From assembly GCA_910577365.1 (NCBI GenBank), contig CAJTMU010000111.1, positions 1 through 6,752 on the forward strand: a stretch of 6,752 nt of DNA. Reading direction: 5' to 3'. Below the pieces are notes generated by a model that ran no database searches, was not told the origin of the DNA, and saw only the letters and a list, made by a program, of their open reading frames with translations. The translations under genes and the position numbers were made by a program. Source of the DNA: an uncultured Oscillospiraceae bacterium. GTDB lineage: Bacteria > Bacillota > Clostridia > Oscillospirales > Ruminococcaceae. Positions 1-6,244 of this stretch are shown here, in pieces (the stretch's first letter is position 1; each line of letters starts with the position of its first letter).

Positions 1-1
1 T

Positions 2-514
2 GTGCTTATTGTGGGAAGTTACGACGAGCAGTGGAACGCGGATGCAATGAATGCGGCATGGGGCGGCGTCTATGATACCAATCAGATTGTGATGAGCCTC
101 AGCCCGGGCCACAAGACCACCAAGAACATCAAGGCAAAAGGCGAGTTTACCGTCAGCTTCGCGGACGCTGCGAACGTGGTCGCGGCGGACTATGTGGGAA
201 TGGAGTCCGCTAATAATGTTCCCAACAAGCTTGAAAAGGCGGGCTGGCATGCGGTGAAGAGCGAAAAAGTGGACGCTCCGATAATCGAGGAGCTGCCGCT
301 TGCGCTGGAGTGCAGACTGGTCAAGTTCAACGAGGACGGAAAGGTCATCGGGGAGATAGTTGGCGTAAGCGCGGATGAGAGCATTCTTGGCGCGGACGGC
401 GAAGTAGATCCCGCGTTGTTCAAGGTACTCGGTCTTGACCCCGTAAGCAACGAATACCGCGTTATGGGCGAGGCGGCAGGGCATGCCTTTAAGGACGGAG
501 CAAAACTGAAATAA
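2..514 (+). CDS. Flavin reductase family protein (flavoredoxin-like), 5' end outside window
   Basis: The visible 170 residues fit the flavin reductase-like FMN-binding split-barrel family, small cytoplasmic proteins that bind FMN and pass electrons from reduced pyridine nucleotides or Fe-S partners. Supporting motifs are the opening VLIVGSYDE strand, DAMNAAWGG near residues 14-22 and GHKTTKNI near 36-43, which lie where family members contact the flavin phosphate. The end, with LGLDPVSNEYRVMGE followed by GHAFKDGAKLK, is a normal family C-terminus. Members are usually about 185-195 residues, so roughly 15-25 N-terminal residues lie left of the window. The GTG at position 2 is read here as an internal Val codon, because the frame is open to the edge and the sequence begins inside the first barrel strand. 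The gene ends in a strong terminator, so it is probably a separate transcription unit from the operon at 902. Family assignment is firm; the physiological partner is unknown. Confidence 0.85.
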   Translation: MLIVGSYDEQWNADAMNAAWGGVYDTNQIVMSLSPGHKTTKNIKAKGEFTVSFADAANVVAADYVGMESANNVPNKLEKAGWHAVKSEKVDAPIIEELPLALECRLVKFNEDGKVIGEIVGVSADESILGADGEVDPALFKVLGLDPVSNEYRVMGEAAGHAFKDGAKLK

Positions 515-557
515 TAAATCACCGCACGGCTCAAACTGTGCGGTGATTTATTATTTT
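509..557 (+). terminator. Rho-independent terminator of the flavin reductase gene
   Basis: Positions 509-527 pair perfectly with 538-556: 19 bp, with a GC core CACCGCAC/GTGCGGTG and a 10-nt loop at 528-537. The outer stem is A-rich on the left and T-rich on the right, so the right arm supplies the U-tract (TTTATTATTTT). The stem starts inside the last codons of the flavin reductase gene, and the TAA stop at 512-514 is part of it. The A-rich left arm would also give a U-tract on the minus strand, so the hairpin could stop transcription from either side, although no minus-strand gene is seen to its right. Confidence 0.9.
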
Positions 558-559
558 AA

Positions 560-632
560 GGAAACGCAGATAACACAAATGAGGGAACTTGTGCAGCTGA
601 TTGTGTAACGCTCCGTTTTAATCAGCGTTTCC
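560..632. repeat. Imperfect inverted repeat with GGAAACGC/GCGTTTCC ends (possible small dispersed element)
   Basis: The ends GGAAACGC (560-567) and GCGTTTCC (625-632) are exact inverted complements. After one A/A mismatch the arms continue GAT (569-571) with ATC (621-623). An inner arm ACACAA (573-578) pairs with TTGTGT (601-606). A competing hairpin forms between AACGCT (607-612) and AGCGTT (624-629) with an 11-nt loop. The element lies just after the terminator and about 170 bp before the next promoter, and codes for nothing. Size and symmetry suit a REP- or MITE-like dispersed repeat or a small structured RNA. Only one copy is visible here, so dispersal is an inference. Confidence 0.5.
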
Positions 633-804
633 CCTAATAAATTTTGTTTGTTGATATTCCTAAACAGCATTATTTTGGATTTTGTGTCTGCTGATGTGCT
701 GTTAATAATCTTTCATCACAGCAGTGTGGCTCTCAATACAAAATGTCCCTTAAAAAATTCAATATTTTTTGTTGACACATAATTGTGCTTTGGGTAAAAA
801 CTGA
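633..804. other. AT-rich intergenic stretch without a gene
   Basis: No open frame of useful length with a ribosome binding site exists here on either strand. The stretch is AT-rich and holds weak dyads: AACAGCA (663-669) with TGCTGTT (697-703), and CTGCTG (688-693) with CAGCAG (719-724). These lie upstream of the best promoter, so they are unlikely to be leader RNA of the operon and could at most be protein-binding sites. No riboswitch, Fur-box or T-box pattern was recognised. Confidence 0.5.
772..800 (+). promoter_or_regulatory. Possible second, upstream promoter (weak)
   Basis: A perfect TTGACA (772-777) is followed after 17 bp by TAAAAA (795-800), which matches the -10 consensus poorly. 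It could be a weak alternative promoter, or the TTGACA may be chance in AT-rich DNA. The promoter at 805-833 is much better. Confidence 0.25.
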
Positions 805-833
805 TTGATTTTTTCGGAAAAAAATGGTATAAT
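805..833 (+). promoter_or_regulatory. Sigma-A-type promoter of the four-gene operon
   Basis: TTGATT (805-810) as -35, a 17-bp spacer, and a perfect TATAAT (828-833) with the extended -10 dinucleotide TG at 825-826. Transcription would start near 840, giving a leader of about 60 nt before the ATG at 902. That is too short for a known large riboswitch, so any regulation is more likely by a protein at or upstream of the promoter. No operator could be identified with confidence. Confidence 0.75.
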
Positions 834-885
834 ATTCAAAAGTAATAGATGGCGTTCTCTTTTGCCACTAAAATTATTATATATG

Positions 886-892
886 AAAGGGA
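886..892 (+). promoter_or_regulatory. Ribosome binding site for the fused redox gene
   Basis: AAAGGGA lies 9 nt before the ATG at 902 and fixes that start. There is no competing in-frame start upstream with a comparable site. Confidence 0.75.
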
Positions 893-901
893 CTGTTTGC
901 C

Positions 902-3472
902 ATGAAAGTTGTTATTATCGGCGGAGTTGCCGCCGGAACAAAGGCTGCGGCTAAGATCAAGCGCGAGGACAGATCAGCGGAGGTAAAGATATACACCAAA
1001 AGCACGGATATTTCCTATGCAGGCTGCGGGCTGCCCTATTTTGTGGGCGGTGAAATCCAAACCCGCGAGGAGCTTATAGTAAATACGCCCGCAAAATACG
1101 CGGCGCTCACAGGTGCGGAGGTATTCACGGGGCAGGAGGCGCTGTCGGTAGACCATGACAAAAAGACGGTTCTGTTACGCTCCGCCGCCGACGGCAGTGA
1201 GCATGAAGAGAGCTACGACAAGCTGATAATCGCCACGGGTGCGGTTCCCATTGTTCCCAAAGTGGACGGAGCGGAGCTTTCGGGCGTATTCACTGTGCGC
1301 ACTCCCGATGACGCGATAAATATACGGGAGTATATACAAAAATATTCTGCGAAAAGCGCGGTGGTTGTCGGCGCAGGCTTTATCGGCATGGAGATGGCGG
1401 AAAATCTCATGGCGCAGAAACTTTCGGTCACGCTTATGGATATGGGCGGGCAGATACTTCCCAACGTGCTTGACCCCGAGATGGCGGGCTATGCGGCGAG
1501 GCTTCTGCGGCAAAAGGGACTTAAGATACTTACGGGGACTACCCTTACCGCGATAAAAGGCGGAGAGCGTGTGGAGGGTGTAACCACAAGCAGAGGGGAT
1601 TTTTCTGCGGATATTGTTATTATGAGTGTGGGCGTGCGCCCCGCTACGGATTTCCTGAAGGAAAGCGGCGTGGAACTGATAAACGGCGCTATTGCTGTGG
1701 ACGAATATCAGCGTACAAATCTTCCCGATATTTATGCTGCGGGTGACTGCGCGGTTGTTAAAAACCGTGTCACGGGAGCGCGGCAGTGGTCTGCTATGGG
1801 TTCGACGGCAAATATTACCGCCAGATGCCTTGCGCGCACGCTTACGGGAAATGAAACTCCCTACACGGGCTGCCTCGGCACGGGCGTGGTAAGGCTGGCG
1901 GACGGTCTGAACGCGGGACGCACCGGTCTTTCCGAGGAGCAGGCGAGGAACGCGGGTTTCAATGTTATAACGGCGGTGTGCGTTACTGACGACAAGGCGC
2001 ACTATTACCCCGATTCCGACAGCTTTGTCACAAAACTGATAGCCGACAAGGATACAGGCAGGCTGCTTGGACTTCAGGTGATCGGCGCGGGCGCGGTTGA
2101 CAAAATGACGGATATTGCGGTAGTAGGTATATCCGCGGGGCTTTGCCTGAGCGACTTTGCTACGCTAGATATGGCTTACGCTCCTCCGTTTTCCACGGCT
2201 ATACATCCTTTTGTACAGGCATGCGGTATTCTTGAAAATAAGATAAGCGGCGCACTGGATAGCTTTACTCCCGCGGAATATCTCAGCGGCGCAGCGAAAG
2301 GCTACCGCGTGATAGATGTTCAGCCCTCACCCCAAATTTTCGGCGCGGAATGGATCAATTTGGGCAAGGTACTCGGTGAGCTTGAGGGAATACCAAAGGA
2401 CGAAAAGCTGCTGCTTGTATGCACAAAAGGCAAGCGGGGTTATTTTCTGCAAAACCGCCTCAAGCATTACGGATATACCAACACAAAGGTGCTGGAAGGC
2501 GGCGTTTTCTTCAATGTTGTAAAGGCGGAGAACGCAGCGGGAAAACTGTCTCCTGAGGAAATAAAGCGCGTAAAGGCGCTGGGCTGCCTGTTGGATAAGC
2601 GCTATCCCGACGTGTTCAACGTAAGGATAATAACCAAAAACGGAAAAATAACCGCCGCTGATCAGAGAGCTATCGCGGAGGCAGCGGAGAAATACGGGAG
2701 CGGTGAGGTAACGATGACCTCACGGCTTACGCTGGAAATTCAGGGTGTTCGCTATGCTGTTATTGACGAACTGATGGAATTTCTTCGGGAGCACAATCTG
2801 CTTACAGGCGGTACCGGCTCACTGGTGCGCCCTGTCGTTTCCTGCAAAGGTACAACTTGTCAGTATGGGCTGCTGGACAGCTTCGGTTTAAGCGAGAAGA
2901 TACACGAGCGCTTTTATCTCGGATACCACGATGTGACTTTGCCGCATAAATTCAAAATAGCGGTGGGCGGATGTCCCAACAACTGCGTAAAGCCCGACTT
3001 GAACGATATCGGCGTTGTTGGACAGTGTGTGCCGGTCGTAAATCACGATATGTGCCGCGGCTGCAAAAAGTGTCAGGTGGAGAGCACCTGTCCCATTAAG
3101 GCGGCAAAGGTGGATAACGGCAAGTTGAATATCGCGGATGACTGCAACAGCTGTGGGCGGTGCAGGGAGAAATGCCCGTTCGGAGCCGTCCCTGAGTATA
3201 CCGATGGGTACAGAGTATACATCGGCGGAAGATGGGGAAAAAAAATCGCGCAGGGAAAGCCTCTTGACAGACTGTTTACCTCCGAGGAAGAAGTTCTTGA
3301 GATCATAGAGCGTGCCATTCTGTTTTTCCGCGACGAGGGAATTACGGGAGAACGCTTTGCGGATACTATCGAGCGGCTGGGCTTCGATTATGTTCAGGAT
3401 AAGCTGCTGAACGACAAAATCGACAAGAGCGAGGTTCTGAAAAAGAACGTAAAGGGCGGTGCAACCTGTTGA
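902..3472 (+). CDS. Fused NAD(P)H-dependent redox enzyme: CoA-disulfide-reductase-like, rhodanese, sulfite/nitrite-reductase-like with ferredoxin insert
   Basis: This 856-residue cytoplasmic protein has four modules. Residues 1-445 are a pyridine nucleotide-disulfide oxidoreductase of the CoA-disulfide reductase type: FAD site GGVAAG (7-12), single active Cys42 in SYAGCGLPY, ATG (111-113), NAD(P)H site VVGAGFIGMEMAE (155-167), AAGDCA (279-284) and YAPPFSTAIHP (426-436). Residues 453-540 form a short rhodanese with active loop CTKGKR (Cys507-Arg512). Residues 555-705 match the sulfite/nitrite reductase ferredoxin-like and siroheme/4Fe-4S domains, with Cys648, Cys653, Cys691 and Cys695. Residues 716-760 are a 2[4Fe-4S] ferredoxin (Cys718, 721, 724, 730; 748, 751, 754, 758), after which the reductase fold resumes at VYIGGRWGKK. 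The likely role is NAD(P)H-driven reduction of sulfane sulfur, sulfite or a similar oxyanion in one chain; the substrate is inferred. It is the first gene of the operon and overlaps the next by 4 nt. NirB has a similar order but a BFD-like [2Fe-2S] domain instead of rhodanese. Domain calls are firm, the reaction is open. Confidence 0.85.
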   Translation: MKVVIIGGVAAGTKAAAKIKREDRSAEVKIYTKSTDISYAGCGLPYFVGGEIQTREELIVNTPAKYAALTGAEVFTGQEALSVDHDKKTVLLRSAADGSEHEESYDKLIIATGAVPIVPKVDGAELSGVFTVRTPDDAINIREYIQKYSAKSAVVVGAGFIGMEMAENLMAQKLSVTLMDMGGQILPNVLDPEMAGYAARLLRQKGLKILTGTTLTAIKGGERVEGVTTSRGDFSADIVIMSVGVRPATDFLKESGVELINGAIAVDEYQRTNLPDIYAAGDCAVVKNRVTGARQWSAMGSTANITARCLARTLTGNETPYTGCLGTGVVRLADGLNAGRTGLSEEQARNAGFNVITAVCVTDDKAHYYPDSDSFVTKLIADKDTGRLLGLQVIGAGAVDKMTDIAVVGISAGLCLSDFATLDMAYAPPFSTAIHPFVQACGILENKISGALDSFTPAEYLSGAAKGYRVIDVQPSPQIFGAEWINLGKVLGELEGIPKDEKLLLVCTKGKRGYFLQNRLKHYGYTNTKVLEGGVFFNVVKAENAAGKLSPEEIKRVKALGCLLDKRYPDVFNVRIITKNGKITAADQRAIAEAAEKYGSGEVTMTSRLTLEIQGVRYAVIDELMEFLREHNLLTGGTGSLVRPVVSCKGTTCQYGLLDSFGLSEKIHERFYLGYHDVTLPHKFKIAVGGCPNNCVKPDLNDIGVVGQCVPVVNHDMCRGCKKCQVESTCPIKAAKVDNGKLNIADDCNSCGRCREKCPFGAVPEYTDGYRVYIGGRWGKKIAQGKPLDRLFTSEEEVLEIIERAILFFRDEGITGERFADTIERLGFDYVQDKLLNDKIDKSEVLKKNVKGGATC

Positions 3473-4437
3473 GAAAGCTTTTCTGCGTTATATTATCGGC
3501 AATGCTGCTGACAGGCTGTGCGGCGGGCGATGAAAGTTCCGGAGGCTCGTATGATCCCACTTCTTTCGGCACTTCAGCAGAGGGGTATGCTTTTACGGAC
3601 GACTTAGGAAGAAGCGTAACGGTGAAATCTTGTGAGCGTGTTGCGGCTCTGCTGGGCAGCTTTGCGGAAGTATGGCATCTTGCTGGCGGGGAGGTGACTG
3701 CCGCACCTGACGATGCATGGGACGATTTTGACTTTCCGCTGCCTGACAGCGCGGTAAATCTTGGCAAGACCAAAGAACTGAGCCTTGAAACGCTGTTTTC
3801 TGTTGCTCCGGATTTTGTGATAGCAAGCACCAATACCCGCATTGACCTGGAATGGCTGGATACGTTTGAAAGCGCAGAAATTCCCGTAGCTTATTTTGAT
3901 GTTGCCGATTTTGCGGATTATCTTCATATGCTGGATATATGCACCGATATCACCAAGCGAAAAGATCTGTACAAGACCAACGGCACAGATATAGGGACAA
4001 AGATAGACAAGGTGAAGGCTCAAAGCAAAAGCCGCATTACGGAGAACAGCGCTCCATCTGTGCTGTCACTGAGAGCTTCCGCCGCCGGTCTTCGCGCCAA
4101 AAACAGCAGCGGCAACGTGCTCGGGGAGATGCTGAAAACCTTAGGCTGCATGAATATTGCTGACAGCGAGGAATCTCTTTTGGAAAATCTTAGCATGGAG
4201 TATATCATAAGCTCCGACCCCGATTTTATTTTTATTGTTCAGCACGGAGATGACATAGAGGGTTTTCAGCGGACAATAGACAAATTTGTTGAGGATAACC
4301 CTGCATGGGAGGAGCTTACCGCTGTTAAAGAGGGAAGAGTATATATCATGGATAAGCATCTGTACAATCAAAAGCCCAATGTCCGCTGGGGAGAGGCTTA
4401 CGAAGAGCTTGAACGGATTCTCGGCGGCGAGCGATGA
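3469..4437 (+). CDS. ABC importer substrate-binding lipoprotein (siderophore/cobalamin/heme family)
   Basis: A 322-residue class III (helical-backbone) periplasmic-binding-type protein, anchored outside the membrane by lipid. The signal peptide is MRK, a hydrophobic stretch, and lipobox LTGC with Cys17 as the lipidated residue, followed by a Gly/Ser-rich linker. The binding domain opens with DDLGRSV (44-50), typical of the family, has the N-lobe strand SLETLFSVAPDFVIAS (105-120), the C-lobe counterpart MEYIISSDPDFIFIV (243-257), and ends with AWEELTAVKEGRVYIMD (279-295). The TTG start at 3469 is chosen because the next in-frame ATG (3502, Met12) would remove most of the signal peptide. TTG overlaps the upstream stop as TTGA, so translation is probably coupled; AAAGGG at 3451-3456 is a rather distant ribosome site. 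The ligand (ferric siderophore, heme, cobalamin or another chelate) cannot be read from the sequence. The downstream permease and ATPase complete the importer. Confidence 0.85.
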   Translation: MRKLFCVILSAMLLTGCAAGDESSGGSYDPTSFGTSAEGYAFTDDLGRSVTVKSCERVAALLGSFAEVWHLAGGEVTAAPDDAWDDFDFPLPDSAVNLGKTKELSLETLFSVAPDFVIASTNTRIDLEWLDTFESAEIPVAYFDVADFADYLHMLDICTDITKRKDLYKTNGTDIGTKIDKVKAQSKSRITENSAPSVLSLRASAAGLRAKNSSGNVLGEMLKTLGCMNIADSEESLLENLSMEYIISSDPDFIFIVQHGDDIEGFQRTIDKFVEDNPAWEELTAVKEGRVYIMDKHLYNQKPNVRWGEAYEELERILGGER

Positions 4438-5399
4438 AGAAACATGTTTTTTGGATAGCAGCTGCGTGCTGCGTGCTGGCGGCAGTTTTGAGTCTTTGTG
4501 TGGGGGCAGTGTGGCTGTCCCCCGCGGAGCTTTTTGACGGAAATACCGCTGAGTGGAGGATATTCCGCTATGTGCGGCTTCCGAGGACCGCTGCTTGCAT
4601 GCTGGCAGGTGCGGGACTTGCTGCGGCGGGTGTAGTAATACAAGGCGTTCTTGCTAACAGATTGGCTTCCCCGGGTATAATCGGCGTAAACGCGGGTGCG
4701 GGACTGGGTGTTACCATCTGCTGCGCTTTTGGTGCGCTGTATGGATGGACGGTGGCTGGAGCGGCATTTCTTGGGGCACTGCTGGCAGTGCTTGCGGTCG
4801 CTTTTGCGGCGCAGAAGACTTCCGCATCACGCTCTGCGGTTATTCTGGGCGGAGTGGCGGTAAACAGCTTTCTTACTGCCGTTTCCGAGGGCATAATAAC
4901 GCTTTTACCCGAAATCGGCGTTATCACCTCCGATTTCCGCACAGGCGGATTTTCGGGAATATCAGCTTCACGGCTGTTTCCGGCGGGAATAATGATAATT
5001 TTCGGACTGGTAATTGTGATATCTCTTTCCAGCGAGCTTGACCTGCTTTCAATGGGAGAGGAAACGGCGCAGGGGCTGGGGCTTTCCGCGAAAAAAGCGC
5101 GTACGATTTTTTTGGCGCTTGCCGCGCTTCTCGCAGGAGCAAGCGTCAGCTTTGCAGGTCTGCTGGGTTTTGTAGGTTTAATAGTTCCAAATATCGCACG
5201 GAAACTGGTAGGCGGTGAGAGCCGTCGTCTGCTGCCGTTTTCCGCTGTTTTCGGCGCAACAATGGTAACACTTTGCGACTGCGCCGCAAGAACGCTTTTC
5301 GCTCCCTATGAAATCCCCACAGGAATAGTAATGTCGGCTATCGGAGCGCCGTTTTTCATTCTGCTTCTTCTCCGTCACAAGGGCGGACACGGAAGCTGA
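4434..5399 (+). CDS. FecCD-family ABC importer permease
   Basis: A 321-residue integral membrane protein of the BtuC/FecCD family; as a homodimer it would form the channel of the importer. Hydrophobic segments appear near residues 6-28, 53-75, 85-102, 107-126, 135-158, 181-199, 225-252, 267-287 and 295-314. Family hallmarks are RLPRTAACMLAGAGLAAAG (48-66), GVLANRLASPGIIGVNAGAG (71-90), LGLSAKKAR (215-223), the coupling-region stretch GLLGFVGLIVPNIARKLVGG (242-261) and the C-terminal EIPTGIVMSAIGAPFFILLL (293-312). The family usually has a His after the Pro of GLIVP; here it is Asn253. Slightly shorter than the usual 330-350 residues, but both ends look intact. The ATG at 4434 overlaps the previous stop as ATGA, indicating translational coupling. 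Only one permease gene is present. Confidence 0.9.
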   Translation: MKKHVFWIAAACCVLAAVLSLCVGAVWLSPAELFDGNTAEWRIFRYVRLPRTAACMLAGAGLAAAGVVIQGVLANRLASPGIIGVNAGAGLGVTICCAFGALYGWTVAGAAFLGALLAVLAVAFAAQKTSASRSAVILGGVAVNSFLTAVSEGIITLLPEIGVITSDFRTGGFSGISASRLFPAGIMIIFGLVIVISLSSELDLLSMGEETAQGLGLSAKKARTIFLALAALLAGASVSFAGLLGFVGLIVPNIARKLVGGESRRLLPFSAVFGATMVTLCDCAARTLFAPYEIPTGIVMSAIGAPFFILLLLRHKGGHGS

Positions 5400-5419
5400 A
5401 AGCGAAATCTATTAAAAGC

Positions 5420-5426
5420 GAGGGGG
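5420..5426 (+). promoter_or_regulatory. Strong ribosome binding site for the ATPase gene
   Basis: GAGGGGG lies just before the ATG at 5431, with 7 nt between its GAGG core and the start. The 31-nt gap after the permease has no terminator or promoter, so this strong site probably lets the ATPase be translated independently of coupling. Confidence 0.7.
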
Positions 5427-5430
5427 TTTT

Positions 5431-6189
5431 ATGGGAACTCTTTTATCATCAGAAAATCTTTGCGCAGGATATCGGCGCGAGGTGCTTCATAACGTTTCGG
5501 CAGACTTTGCAGGCGGGGAAATAACCTCAATAGTAGGACCAAATGGAAGCGGAAAAAGCACGCTTCTCAAAGCGCTGATAGGCTTAGTTCCGAAAAGCGG
5601 CGGGAGCGTTCTGGTTGGGGGAACTCCCATTGAAAATTTGAATGCGGCGGCTGTGGCGCGCAGAGTCGCCTATCTTCCGCAGTCAAAAAGAATACCAGAG
5701 CTTTCTGTTATGACAATGGTGCTTCATGGGAGATTCGCACATTTATCATACCCGCGCCGTTATCGCAGAGAGGATATTGCTGCCGCGGAGCGGGCGTTGA
5801 GTGCAATGGGTCTGAGCGGTATGGCGGGGGAGAGCATATCAACGCTGTCGGGCGGTACTCAGCAGCGCGTATTTCTTGCTATGGCGCTGGCGCAGGATTC
5901 GCCGGTGATACTGATGGACGAGCCTACCTCGTTTATGGATATCTCCCATCGAATAAAGCTTATGGAGCTTTGCCGTGAGCTTGCTGACAGCGGGAGAGCA
6001 GTGGTAACGGTTTTACACGATCTCCCAATGGCGCTGAGGTACTCCGACAAGATTGCGGTGCTTTCCGAGGGCGTTCTTCGCGCCGTCGGTTCTCCAGAAG
6101 AGGTGTTCCGAAGCGGTATTCTTGATGAAGTTTTCGGGATAAGGCTGAAACGCACCGACACAGAAACGGGTCTGTTGTACTATTATTAA
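5431..6189 (+). CDS. FecE/BtuD-type ABC importer ATPase
   Basis: A 252-residue nucleotide-binding subunit, of normal length for the siderophore/cobalamin importer ATPases; two copies would sit on the cytoplasmic face of the permease dimer. All ATPase motifs are present: Walker A GPNGSGKST (36-44), Q-loop YLPQ (Gln84), signature LSGGTQQR (139-146), Walker B VILMDEPTS (159-167) with Glu164, D-loop SFMD (167-170) and switch His196 in VLHDL. The D-loop carries Met where most relatives have Leu. The signature's QQR and the VLHDLPMALRYSD stretch (194-206) are typical of the FecE/BtuD group. It is the last gene of the operon, followed at once by a terminator. It ends with an aromatic tail LLYYY. Substrate class is as for the binding protein and is not resolved. 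Confidence 0.92.
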   Translation: MGTLLSSENLCAGYRREVLHNVSADFAGGEITSIVGPNGSGKSTLLKALIGLVPKSGGSVLVGGTPIENLNAAAVARRVAYLPQSKRIPELSVMTMVLHGRFAHLSYPRRYRREDIAAAERALSAMGLSGMAGESISTLSGGTQQRVFLAMALAQDSPVILMDEPTSFMDISHRIKLMELCRELADSGRAVVTVLHDLPMALRYSDKIAVLSEGVLRAVGSPEEVFRSGILDEVFGIRLKRTDTETGLLYYY

Positions 6190-6190
6190 A

Positions 6191-6244
6191 AATCACCATG
6201 AAAAATCGGCAATGCTTTTCAAAGCACTGCCGATTTTTGTGATT
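6191..6244. terminator. Bidirectional terminator between the operon and the convergent GNAT gene
   Basis: The core stem pairs 6201-6211 (AAAAATCGGCA) with 6228-6238 (TGCCGATTTTT), 11 bp. After one A/C mismatch it continues TGCTT (6213-6217) with AAGCA (6222-6226), leaving a TTCA loop. An outer arm AATCAC (6191-6196) can pair with GTGATT (6239-6244) across a 4-nt bulge. T-runs on the 3' side of each strand let it end the ATPase transcript and the minus-strand acetyltransferase transcript, whose stop codon begins at 6246. Confidence 0.88.

Noticed and set aside
2..4. GTG at position 2 as the start of the flavin reductase
   Set aside because: The protein would begin inside the first barrel strand, and no upstream sequence is available to show a ribosome site. 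The gene is better read as cut by the window edge.
579..608. Nine-codon open frame starting at ATG 579
   Set aside because: No ribosome site, very short, and inside the inverted repeat; most likely chance.
688..724. CTGCTG/CAGCAG dyad as a riboswitch or leader structure
   Set aside because: The pairing is broken by a bulge and lies about 115 bp upstream of the predicted transcription start, so it would not be in the operon mRNA.
850..867. TGGC/GCCA hairpin in the 5' leader
   Set aside because: Only 4 bp with a 10-nt loop; too weak to claim as a regulatory structure.
1175..2002. A 275-codon open frame on the minus strand
   Set aside because: It lies wholly opposite the flavoprotein module, whose FAD, NAD(P)H and Cys motifs are unmistakable; the antisense translation is Arg/His-rich with no recognisable domain. 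It is a shadow of codon bias.
3366..3842. A 158-codon open frame on the minus strand
   Set aside because: It crosses the junction of two well-supported plus-strand genes, has no ribosome site or domain, and is Ser-rich in the way antisense shadows often are.
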